Source: Candidatus Rokuibacteriota bacterium (GTDB lineage Bacteria; Methylomirabilota; Methylomirabilia; Rokubacteriales; CSP1-6). From it: DNA of 64,000 bases. The notes beneath the pieces are model-generated. The model ran no database searches, was not told the origin of the DNA, and saw nothing but the letters and a program-made list of their open reading frames with translations. The stretch covers positions 1-64,000 of the forward strand of contig QHSP01000027.1 of assembly GCA_003220495.1 (NCBI GenBank), written 5' to 3'. Numbering within the stretch: the first letter of the stretch is position 1; every line of letters begins with the position of its first letter. Shown here piece after piece: positions 34,182 through 41,429 of this stretch. The translations under genes and the position numbers were made by a program.

Positions 34182-34217
34182 TACGCTTGGTCACTTTATT
34201 CTTATACGCTTGGTCAC
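34182..34217. repeat. 13-bp direct repeat TACGCTTGGTCAC
   Basis: Exact copies at 34182-34194 and 34205-34217 with 23-bp periodicity. One overlaps the stop codon of the 102-aa gene and the other lies just upstream of the phasin-like gene's ribosome-binding site. It may be a protein-binding pair or a local duplication. The sequence between is AT-rich (CTTTATTCTTA). Confidence 0.6.
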
Positions 34218-34522
34218 CGGATCGTCCCGTCGATGAGCTCGCCATCGATGTCGATGAAGACGATCGACTCGGCGTCTGGAGCGCGTTGCACCCAGATCGC
34301 CGACGCCACGGCGCCCGTCTGGAGATTGAGCCCCTGCCATACGCCGCCCGTCGGCGGACGATCCCGTCGACTGCGGGTGACGGCGAGCTTGTATTCCGCG
34401 AAGCCTTCGTGCGCGAGCGCCTCGACGACGTCTCGAGGCTGTGCCGCCCACGCGTGCTCGTTTTCGGACCAATGCATCTTGCCGCTCTGCCGGAGCTCGT
34501 TCAGCCCTTGGAGCACTTCCAT
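34214..34522 (-). CDS. Hypothetical protein, 102 aa, behind a sigma-54 promoter
   Basis: Start ATG 34522 is set by AAGGAGGT 7 nt upstream. The protein begins MEVLQGLNELRQSGKMHW and ends with an acidic beta-like stretch (AESIVFIDIDGELIDGTI). No signal peptide, membrane span or metal motif is seen, and I do not recognise the family. It is preceded by a GG-N10-GC sigma-54 promoter at 34646-34662, near a divergently transcribed sigma-54 activator gene, and followed by a phasin-like gene. Condition-specific expression is therefore inferred. Confidence 0.7.
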   Translation of the reverse strand: MEVLQGLNELRQSGKMHWSENEHAWAAQPRDVVEALAHEGFAEYKLAVTRSRRDRPPTGGVWQGLNLQTGAVASAIWVQRAPDAESIVFIDIDGELIDGTIR

Positions 34523-34645
34523 GCCCACCTCCTTTCGGCTCGTTTGGCCTACCCCAGTGGTAGCTCGGGCGGCATTGCCCTGTTGTGACGAGTCGATGAC
34601 CACTTCGTGAATTTTCGATTGTTTCGCGGATCGGACGGGACATGA

Positions 34646-34662
34646 CGCAAGGCGCTTGCCAA
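34646..34662 (-). promoter_or_regulatory. Sigma-54 (RpoN) promoter
   Basis: Minus-strand TTGGCAAGCGCCTTGCG: GG at -24 and GC at -12 are exactly 10 nt apart, close to the consensus TGGCAC-N5-TTGC. It points to the 102-aa gene (ATG 34522, leader about 110 nt) and lies about 580 bp from the start of a sigma-54 activator gene. Confidence 0.7.
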
Positions 34663-34895
34663 ATGGATCGAAGGGGACCGCGGCGGCGGTCACGTGGGGC
34701 AAGTGGCCGCAAACGCGAAACTGTCATTCGGGGGGTCGAGTGCACGCTCAGGATCCGAGCATCGAGGTCGCCGAAAGAATGGCCACACGCGCTCGATGGG
34801 TGCTCGGACCAGACGCAGCAAGATCGGGACATTGGCGTGTGTGGCCGCTGAACGCGTGAGTGAGCGCTTTCGCCACACCCGGGCGCGACCATTCC

Positions 34896-34924
34896 TTGAC
34901 ATCGCTCCGGAGCGCCAATACCCT
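34896..34924 (+). promoter_or_regulatory. Candidate promoter with palindromic spacer
   Basis: Perfect -35 TTGACA (34896-34901), 17-nt spacer and a weak -10 TACCCT (34919-34924). The spacer contains the 12-bp palindrome CGCTCCGGAGCG (34903-34914), a possible operator. It would transcribe towards the activator gene with a leader of more than 300 nt. Confidence 0.35.
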
Positions 34925-35149
34925 GACGTGGGTCATTCATGCGACACGCAGTGCTTCGAGTTCTCTCCCAGCTCGCCTCGGCCTTCCGCCTCCCCGGCCG
35001 AGGCGTCTTCTGATCGCCTAGTCGACTCCGCGCCGCGCGGCACGCTGCGATTGTGCTGCGCGCCGCACACGATCATCCGGTCGCCCTGGTTTACAGACCG
35101 CGGCAGTCTGCGCTGAGCCCGGGGGCCCGCGATCGTGAACACAGTAAAC

Positions 35150-35171
35150 GAGTCCGATTCGAGTCCGATTC
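35150..35171. repeat. Tandem 11-bp repeat GAGTCCGATTC x2
   Basis: Two exact head-to-tail copies, followed by GAATGGAGTC. The array lies 75 bp before the sigma-54 activator start. It could be an upstream activator sequence or a simple slippage duplication. Confidence 0.5.
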
Positions 35172-35245
35172 GAATGGAGTCGCTTCGATCCGGGAGCTGA
35201 GCGGGAGATACGAATGCGCCGATGTGACGTGAGCCGAAATCCAGG

Positions 35246-36292
35246 ATGGCTGGCATGAAGGGCCCGGTGCTGCCGACCCGCGGAGGCTGGTTCCGCCCGC
35301 GCGACGAGCGCCAGCGCGCGCCCGTTCGTCCGAGTTGCCGCGCGCCGCAGATCGTCGGCTCGTCACGGCCGATGCGCGACGTGTTCGAGATGATCGCGCG
35401 CGTCGCCACGACCCGGAGCACCGTGCTCATCCAGGGAGAAACGGGTACCGGCAAGGAGCTCATCGCGCGAGCCATCCACGCCGCGAGCCCGCGCGCCGAT
35501 CGGCCGTTCGTGACGGTCGATTGCAGCGCGCTCGCCGAGGGCGTGCTGGAATCCGAGCTCTTCGGCCACGTGAAGGGCGCGTTTACCGGGGCGGTGATGG
35601 ACAAGCGCGGTCTGTTCGAGACGGCGCACGACGGGACGTGCTTTCTCGACGAGGTCGGCGAGATCAGCCCGTGCGTCCAGGCCAAGCTCTTGAGGGTCCT
35701 CCAGGAGCACGAGATCAAGCGGGTGGGCGGCACCGACAGCTTCGGCGTCGACGTCCGGGTCATCGCGGCGACCAACCGGGATCTGAGCTCGCTGATCGCT
35801 GGCGGGCGGTTTCGTGAAGACCTCTTCTATCGCCTGAGCGTGGTGACGCTCCAGGTCCCGCCGCTCCGCGAGCGGCGCGAGGATATCCCGTTGCTCGCGG
35901 CCCACTTTCTGGGCCGGTACGCGGCGGCAAGCGCCAGAGCCGTGTCCGACATCACTCCCGAGGCCATGGCGCGACTGGTCGCGTATGACTGGCCCGGGAA
36001 CATCCGGGAGCTCGAGCACGCCGTCGAGCGCGCCATCGCCCTGACCACGAGCTCGGTCGTGCGCCCCGAGGATCTCCCGCCCAAGTGTGTCGAGACGGCG
36101 TCAGAGCCCGACACGCCCGGATCGGCGCTGAGCCTGCGCGGCGTCGTGACCCGTCACGTCCGTCGTGTGCTGCGCGAGGCGCGCTGGAACAAGAAGCTCG
36201 CCGCCCAGCTTCTCGGAATCCACCGCCGCACGCTCTATCGCCTGACGAAGCGGTACGGGATCAGCCTGAGCGAGCACGACGGGCGCGAGTGA
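35246..36292 (+). CDS. Sigma-54-dependent transcriptional activator without sensory domain
   Basis: 348 aa AAA+ enhancer-binding protein. Walker A is GETGTGKE (64-71), the sigma-54-contacting loop GAFTGA is at 111-116, Walker B is FLDEVGEI, and the R-finger region is FREDLFYRLSV. The C-terminal Fis-type helix-turn-helix ends NKKLAAQLLGIHRRTLYRL. The first about 35 residues are too short for a receiver, GAF or PAS domain, so activity must be controlled otherwise, as in PspF. A sigma-54 promoter lies in its divergent upstream region, suggesting the 102-aa/phasin-like genes as targets. Confidence 0.93.
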   Translation: MAGMKGPVLPTRGGWFRPRDERQRAPVRPSCRAPQIVGSSRPMRDVFEMIARVATTRSTVLIQGETGTGKELIARAIHAASPRADRPFVTVDCSALAEGVLESELFGHVKGAFTGAVMDKRGLFETAHDGTCFLDEVGEISPCVQAKLLRVLQEHEIKRVGGTDSFGVDVRVIAATNRDLSSLIAGGRFREDLFYRLSVVTLQVPPLRERREDIPLLAAHFLGRYAAASARAVSDITPEAMARLVAYDWPGNIRELEHAVERAIALTTSSVVRPEDLPPKCVETASEPDTPGSALSLRGVVTRHVRRVLREARWNKKLAAQLLGIHRRTLYRLTKRYGISLSEHDGRE

Positions 36293-36347
36293 GATCAGAC
36301 CGTAATCCAGCGCGGGTTCGGCCATGGCTCACCCTCCTGAAACGATT

Positions 36348-37802
36348 TTACGCGTAGCCGCGCGGGGGAACGAAGGCCTGAAACTCGCGCTCGAGCTGCT
36401 TCGCGAACGCGAGACACGTCAGATCGCCGTACTGCGGCCCGACGATCTGGACTCCGACCGGGAGCCCGCCGCGTGTGAACCCGCAGGGCGCGGCGGTCGA
36501 CGGCAGGTAGAACGCGCCGCTGTAGCCGGCCCAGAACAGATGATCGGTGACGGGGACGCGCGTGCCGTTGACGACCAGCGTGCGCTCATAGCGCTCGCCT
36601 TTGTGGTCGTGGGAGAAGGCGGCGGTGCCGGCGACGGGGCAGAGGAGCAGATCGTATTCCGTGAAGAACTGGGCCCACGCGCGCCGCATGCGGTGGCGCG
36701 TCTCGTTCGCGGCGAGCCAGTCGCGGTGCGAGAGGACCGCCGCGCGGGTCGCGCGGGCATAGTAGCTCTGATCGCTGACCGCGAGCCCGCGCGCGATCGC
36801 CACGTTCTGCTCGAAGTCGGCGTCGCTCTGGCGGTCCGAGGTCGCGGCGCGCAGGAGCCGGGTGTAGACGCCGAAGGCCTCGCCCGTGTCGATGGCCGGG
36901 CGCGCGCGGTCGTCGACCTTCGCCTTCTGCCGGCCGAGGAAGTCGCCGAGCGCCTGGAGCCGATCCTGCACCTCGCGATCCACCGCCAGGCCCGGCGCGT
37001 CGAGCATCAGCGCCACCCTGAAGTCGCGGAGCCGCTTCTGGCGCGGCGGCGCGAGGCGGAGCTGCCACCCGGCCGCCTCGATCTCTTCGGGGCCGGCCAT
37101 CACCGATAGCGCCAGCGCGAGATCGTCGGTGCTCCGCGCGAGGGGACCCACGACGTCGATGTCGACGGCGGCCGTTTGCCAGGGGAGCGCCTGACCGGTG
37201 CGCGGCACGATGCCCCAGGTCGGCTTGTGGCCGTAGATTCCGCAGAAGTGCGCCGGGTTCCGGATCGACGAGCCGATGTCGCTCCCGGCCTCGAGCCCGG
37301 TGAGCCCGGCGGCGAGCGCCGCCGCGGAACCGCCCGAGGATCCACCGGGCGCGCGCGCGACGTCCCACGGATTGTTGGTCGTCCCGTAGATCGCGTTGTA
37401 GCTCTGCCAGTCGGCAAGGAAGAGCGGCACGTTCGTCTTGCCGAAGAGCACGACGCCGGCGCCGAGCAGGCGGTCGACGGCGACCGCGTTCTTCGTCGCG
37501 ACGTTCTTGGCGTATGCCGGCACGCCCCACGTGGTCGGCAGGCCCGCGACGTCGTAGGACTCCTTGATCGTCATGGGCACGCCGTGGAACGGCCCCCACA
37601 CCTGACGCCGCGCCAGCGCGCGGTCAGCCGCGCGGGCGCGTGTGCGCGCGCGGTCGAAGTCGCGCACGACGACGGCATTCAGCGTGCCGTCGTACTTCTC
37701 GACCCGCGCCAGGTACAGGTCGAGCAGCTCGAGGCAGCCGATCTTCTTCTTTCGGATGTCGGCCGCGAGCTGCTTGGCGGAGCGGAAGGGGGTATCGAGC
37801 AT
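36348..37802 (-). CDS. Amidase (amidase-signature family)
   Basis: 484 aa from ATG 37802, fixed by AGGAGG 6 nt upstream; the frame stays open further upstream by chance. The triad is visible as Lys in PMTIKESYDVAG, cis-Ser in GGSSGGSAAALAAG and nucleophile Ser in SDIGSSIRNPAHFCG. It differs enough from the amidase at 32251 to be a separate subfamily. It is divergent from a methyltransferase gene through a short region with a palindromic -10 box. Confidence 0.93.
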   Translation of the reverse strand: MLDTPFRSAKQLAADIRKKKIGCLELLDLYLARVEKYDGTLNAVVVRDFDRARTRARAADRALARRQVWGPFHGVPMTIKESYDVAGLPTTWGVPAYAKNVATKNAVAVDRLLGAGVVLFGKTNVPLFLADWQSYNAIYGTTNNPWDVARAPGGSSGGSAAALAAGLTGLEAGSDIGSSIRNPAHFCGIYGHKPTWGIVPRTGQALPWQTAAVDIDVVGPLARSTDDLALALSVMAGPEEIEAAGWQLRLAPPRQKRLRDFRVALMLDAPGLAVDREVQDRLQALGDFLGRQKAKVDDRARPAIDTGEAFGVYTRLLRAATSDRQSDADFEQNVAIARGLAVSDQSYYARATRAAVLSHRDWLAANETRHRMRRAWAQFFTEYDLLLCPVAGTAAFSHDHKGERYERTLVVNGTRVPVTDHLFWAGYSGAFYLPSTAAPCGFTRGGLPVGVQIVGPQYGDLTCLAFAKQLEREFQAFVPPRGYA

Positions 37803-37847
37803 GGCCGGCCTCCTGCGCGGTCGAGAGACCTCCGAAGCGCGATCGAA

Positions 37848-37854
37848 GTATACT
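37848..37854. promoter_or_regulatory. Palindromic -10 element serving divergent genes
   Basis: AAGTATACTT reads TATACT on both strands (plus 37849-37854, minus 37853-37848). It lies 17 nt before the methyltransferase ATG and 45 nt before the amidase ATG. The plus-strand transcript would be nearly leaderless. No matching -35 is obvious on either side. Confidence 0.5.
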
Positions 37855-37871
37855 TCCTGTCCTATGCGCCC

Positions 37872-38705
37872 ATGGGAACGTCCGTGACCGAATCGATCCC
37901 GCCGCATCCCGTCCTGGAGGAGTACTACCCGGTCCAGGCCGCCCGGCAGTCGTTCGTCGGTGAGCTGTTCGACGGCGCCGCCCGGTATTACAACCACATC
38001 GGCCGGATGCTGGACCTGGGCTCCGGGCCCATGTACCGCCGCCAGGCGCTCCAGCGGGCCGGTCTCAAGCGCGGGATGCGTCTGCTGGACGTCGCGACCG
38101 GCACCGGCCTGGTCGCGCGTGGGGCGGCGGAGGTTCTCGGCGATCCCCGCCGGGTTGTCGGCGTTGATCCAAGTAGCGGCATGCTGCGCGAGGCGCGGAT
38201 GGCCCTCACCGGCCCCCTGGTGCGGGGAAGGGCCGAAATCCTCCCGTTCCGGTCGGACAGCTTCGACATGCTCAGCATGGGCTTCGCCCTGCGCCACGTG
38301 GAAGATCTCGAGATCGCATTCGACGAATACCGACGCGTCCTCAAGCCCGGCGGGCGCCTTCTCCTGCTCGAGGTGTCGCGCCCGTCGTCGCGGATCTTGC
38401 GGTGGCTGATCCGGACCCACTTCCAGCGCATCTTGCCGCTGCTGACCCGCATCAGCACCGGAAGCGAATGGGCGGAGCTCCTCATGAAGTACTACTGGGA
38501 CACGATCGACCGGTGCGTCCCGCCCGAGACGATTCTCGACGTGCTGCGGCGCAACGGATTCGTGGACGTGAAGCGGCGGGTGTACTGCGGCTTCCTCAGC
38601 GAATACGTCGCGGCTCGCGGGGCTGGGGCCCCACCGGCCGAGGCGCGCCTACAAATGAATCACCGGATCGCGAGCTCCGCCGGGTCGATGCCGCGCAATC
38701 CGTAG
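37872..38705 (+). CDS. Class I SAM-dependent methyltransferase (UbiE-like)
   Basis: 277 aa from ATG 37872, with no clear ribosome-binding site and a putative -10 just upstream. Motif I is LLDVATGTGLVARGA, then VGVDPSSGMLREA, FDMLSMGFALRHVED and LKPGGRLLLLEVSRP, which is the ubiquinone/menaquinone methyltransferase-like pattern. The true quinone role is unproven. The last about 30 residues (AARGAGAPPAEARLQ and on) are encoded by a REP-like element and beyond, and the stop overlaps the convergent flavoprotein gene by 46 bp. Confidence 0.88.
   Translation: MGTSVTESIPPHPVLEEYYPVQAARQSFVGELFDGAARYYNHIGRMLDLGSGPMYRRQALQRAGLKRGMRLLDVATGTGLVARGAAEVLGDPRRVVGVDPSSGMLREARMALTGPLVRGRAEILPFRSDSFDMLSMGFALRHVEDLEIAFDEYRRVLKPGGRLLLLEVSRPSSRILRWLIRTHFQRILPLLTRISTGSEWAELLMKYYWDTIDRCVPPETILDVLRRNGFVDVKRRVYCGFLSEYVAARGAGAPPAEARLQMNHRIASSAGSMPRNP
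38610..38654. repeat. REP-like element copy R3 inside a coding 3' end
   Basis: A copy of the same element (GCGGGGCTGGGGCCCC, then ACCGGCCGAGGCGCGCCTA) within the 3' end of the methyltransferase ORF. One base differs in the hairpin's 3' arm. It supplies the protein's C-terminal tail. Confidence 0.8.
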
Positions 38706-39988
38706 CGGCCCAGGAAACGCAGGAGGCCTCGGCTATAGCGTGACGTCGTCGCCGCGCCGCTGGCCAGAAGCCCCACGTGTCGCGCGATATGCGTCTGGAT
38801 CGCTCGCTTGGCGAACCCCGGATTCTCCGGCATCCAGGACCGCCCGGCCTGGATCAACGCGGCCAGCCTTCCGTCGTACAGATAGGCGACCAGCTCGAGC
38901 CACGCCGTGAGCATCTCGCTCTGCGTCGCGGCGTACGAGCTCAACACGGAGTGGAGCTCCGCCGGTGACGGGATCGCGCGGCGACGCAGCCACGGCGTGA
39001 GAGCGTCCGCGAGCTGCTCGGACGAGCGGAGCGCCAGGAAGACTCCCGGCGACAGCATCGGGTCGACGAAGCCGAACGCGTCGCCGATCATCACCCAGCC
39101 GGGCCCATAGCCGCGCTCGGAGATCAGCTGGTAGTTGGCGTAGGTGGCGACGTCCGTGACTCGCCGCCCGCGGCCGACGATGGACGTGAGCCCGGGATCG
39201 ATCGCGATCGCGCGCTCGAGCCGCTCCTCGGGCGTGCGTCCGAGCCGAGCCGCATCGTCCTGGCCCAGGACGATGCCGATCGAGAGTCGCTCCTGGAGCG
39301 GGATGCACCAGCTCCAGCCCGCCTCACCGCGCGCGATCCGCACCTGTCCCGGCGTCTCGTCCCAGCTGACGCCCTCGAAGTGGGCGAAGTGCGCGACGTC
39401 CTTCCGGGGCCCGAGGCGCGGCGGAATTCCGAGCGCGCGGGCCGCGAGGCGCGCGCGCCCGGTGGCGTCGACGACGAGATCGGGCGGCTGTCCGCCGAGC
39501 CCAGGCGCCGCGGCGACGGTCTCGGGACCGAGCTGCAGCTCTGCGCCCGTACCGGCCGCGGGATTCGGCACGAGCTGCGCGCGCGCGGTCACGTAGTCGA
39601 CGCCCGAGGCGATCGCCTTGGCGAGCAACGTGTCGTCGAACTGCGGTCGCGGAACGTTGTAGGCGTACGGAAACACGGCGGGCGCGAAGCGGTCGAAGGT
39701 GACGCTCACGCGGTCCGTCGAAGACCAGATGAACGAGACGCCGGGCTTGATGCGGCTGAAGCTCGCCGTTTCCTTTTCCAGGTCGAGCCGTCGGAGGATC
39801 GGGACCACCGCCGGAACCAGCGACTCACCGACGAGCAGCTCGGGACGGCGCCCGTCGTCGACGAGCGTCACGGCGGCGCCCTCACGGGCCAGCAGGATCG
39901 CCAGGGTCGATCCGGAGGGCCCGGCCCCGATGATCGCGACCCGCAGGCGCCGCGCCGGCCCGACGCTCTCGTTCACACCGCGCTCCAT
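38660..39988 (-). CDS. Flavin-dependent halogenase/monooxygenase-like protein
   Basis: 442 aa from ATG 39988; GTG 39976, coupled as GTGA to the upstream stop with GGAG 6 nt before it, is equally likely. The FAD motif is GAGPSGS (21-27) and the GD motif is VMIGDAFGFVDP. The halogenase hallmark WxWxIP is present as W215-S-W-C-I-P220. K81 in RIKPGVSFIW lies where flavin halogenases keep their catalytic Lys. It could halogenate, epoxidise or reduce a substrate. It is encoded together with a condensation-like acyltransferase and overlaps the convergent methyltransferase ORF. Confidence 0.85.
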   Translation of the reverse strand: MERGVNESVGPARRLRVAIIGAGPSGSTLAILLAREGAAVTLVDDGRRPELLVGESLVPAVVPILRRLDLEKETASFSRIKPGVSFIWSSTDRVSVTFDRFAPAVFPYAYNVPRPQFDDTLLAKAIASGVDYVTARAQLVPNPAAGTGAELQLGPETVAAAPGLGGQPPDLVVDATGRARLAARALGIPPRLGPRKDVAHFAHFEGVSWDETPGQVRIARGEAGWSWCIPLQERLSIGIVLGQDDAARLGRTPEERLERAIAIDPGLTSIVGRGRRVTDVATYANYQLISERGYGPGWVMIGDAFGFVDPMLSPGVFLALRSSEQLADALTPWLRRRAIPSPAELHSVLSSYAATQSEMLTAWLELVAYLYDGRLAALIQAGRSWMPENPGFAKRAIQTHIARHVGLLASGAATTSRYSRGLLRFLGRYGLRGIDPAELAIR

Positions 39989-41295
39989 CCCATTCCTTCG
40001 CGAATGACCTCGATGATCCTCGCCGACTCGGGCTCGGTCACGACGCCCTCGATCCACGACACGACGAGGTTGTTCCGCCCTCCGCACCGATTGAAGAATA
40101 CGCCGATTCCCGGCCGCGGGGGAACGACCGGCACGTGGTAGGCGTTCACGACCTTGCGTCCGAAGCACTCCGCGAGCGCGTTCGGCCAGTCCCCGAGGTC
40201 GGCGCAGTTGAAGGAGAAGAGCTCTCCGCCGGTCGTCCACGGCAGGACGCGGAGCATCCGGGAGAGCGGCTGATACTGCAGGAACTCCAGGGCGACGTGG
40301 TTGGCCTCGATCTGTCCGTCGCGGACGGCGTCGGCCATTTGACGACGCAGCGCCCGCGCCAGCGCGGGCACGTCCGCGGTATCGGACGACCGGAATCGCG
40401 CGAAGTGGAACGCGAGGTGGTTCCCGAAGGTCGCGCCGAGCTCTCCCTTGGGGCGCATGTCGACTGAGATCGGCAGCAGGCACGGCACGTCGGCGAGGTC
40501 TCGGCGGCGCCAGAGCTCGGTCATCGCCTTGCCGACCAGCGCGACCCGCCAGCAGATCTCGCGGGTGGTGCGCTGATCGCTCGAGTCCGGCGCGATGAAG
40601 CCTTGCCGCTTGAAGCACGCGCGGCCCGGCGGCACCGGCTGATGACCGGCCGAGACCGGCGGCACGGGCGCGAGCGTCCGCAAATACTTCAGGCTGCCGC
40701 CGGCGATCCGGCTTCGCTGGACGAGCGAGCGCCGGTCCCGATCGGACACGAACGCGGGTGGAGTGTCGCCCCAGGGCATCGTGCCCTCGTGGCGGTCGAG
40801 GTCGTTGAGGTGCGTCAGGAGATTCTCTCCGCCCCGAGCGTCCATCAGCGGGTGGAACCACGTCAGCACCAGGACGCTCGACGGGGTCGGCCGCGTGGAC
40901 GCGTCGTGGACGACGAGCATGCGCAGCGGCGCCTCGCGACGCGGCTCGACGGCGCGATTCAGCTCGGTCGCGAGCTCTCGCTGAAGCTGCTCGCGCGCCG
41001 TGATGGTCACCCGGCGCGCCGTCGGGCGCGCCAGACTCTCGCGTGCTCCGGCGGCCCAGTGCAGCTTGCCCCACGGGAACGGACGCCTGAGCCGGGCCGC
41101 GGGCCAGGGACACACGTCGAGAAACCGATCCCACGCGCGCGCGATGCGGTCCGACTCGATCGGCCCGTCGCACTCGACGACGAGCAGGGTGTTGTGTCCG
41201 AGCCCGACGCCCTTCCATCGAGGATGGTGCGCGAGCAGCACGAGATCCGCCCCGCGCAGGGGCAGTCGGCGCACGTCTCGCTTCAGCGCGGGCAC
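39973..41295 (-). CDS. Condensation-domain-like acyltransferase
   Basis: 440 aa from GTG 41295 (GGAAGAA upstream). The protein resembles the chloramphenicol-acetyltransferase/condensation/wax-ester-synthase superfamily. The N-half core reads LTWFHPLMDARGGENLL, with H138-x3-D142 matching the second half of the HHxxxDG motif. The C-half has PISVDMRPKGELGATFGNH, analogous to the DFGWG-region floor loop. The first His is replaced by Phe, as in some members. It overlaps the halogenase-like gene by up to 16 nt. The substrate is unknown; ester or amide formation is inferred. Confidence 0.75.
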   Translation of the reverse strand: MPALKRDVRRLPLRGADLVLLAHHPRWKGVGLGHNTLLVVECDGPIESDRIARAWDRFLDVCPWPAARLRRPFPWGKLHWAAGARESLARPTARRVTITAREQLQRELATELNRAVEPRREAPLRMLVVHDASTRPTPSSVLVLTWFHPLMDARGGENLLTHLNDLDRHEGTMPWGDTPPAFVSDRDRRSLVQRSRIAGGSLKYLRTLAPVPPVSAGHQPVPPGRACFKRQGFIAPDSSDQRTTREICWRVALVGKAMTELWRRRDLADVPCLLPISVDMRPKGELGATFGNHLAFHFARFRSSDTADVPALARALRRQMADAVRDGQIEANHVALEFLQYQPLSRMLRVLPWTTGGELFSFNCADLGDWPNALAECFGRKVVNAYHVPVVPPRPGIGVFFNRCGGRNNLVVSWIEGVVTEPESARIIEVIREGMGWSAV

Positions 41296-41429
41296 GAGAA
41301 TTCTTCCAGCTGACGGTCTCCGATTTCGAGGTGCGCCTCGGCCAGGACTCTGACCCGCCTTGCAGATCATGTCAAGGGATCCGGCCTGGCTGGTACACTC
41401 ACGGCGATCCGTCCAACAAGGAGCGGGCG

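Larger units (their letters stand above)
34523..35245. other. Long intergenic region between sigma-54 promoter and activator gene
   Basis: About 720 bp without a convincing gene. Open frames here lack ribosome-binding sites and protein-like composition. It holds the minus-strand sigma-54 promoter (34646-34662), a plus-strand TTGACA with a palindromic spacer (34896-34924), and a tandem 11-bp repeat (35150-35171). This looks like a regulatory region for the divergent pair. Confidence 0.6.

Noticed and set aside
34694-35116. 140-codon plus-strand ORF in the long intergenic region
   Set aside because: No ribosome-binding site, Ser/Arg-rich composition, and it overlaps regulatory sequence features.
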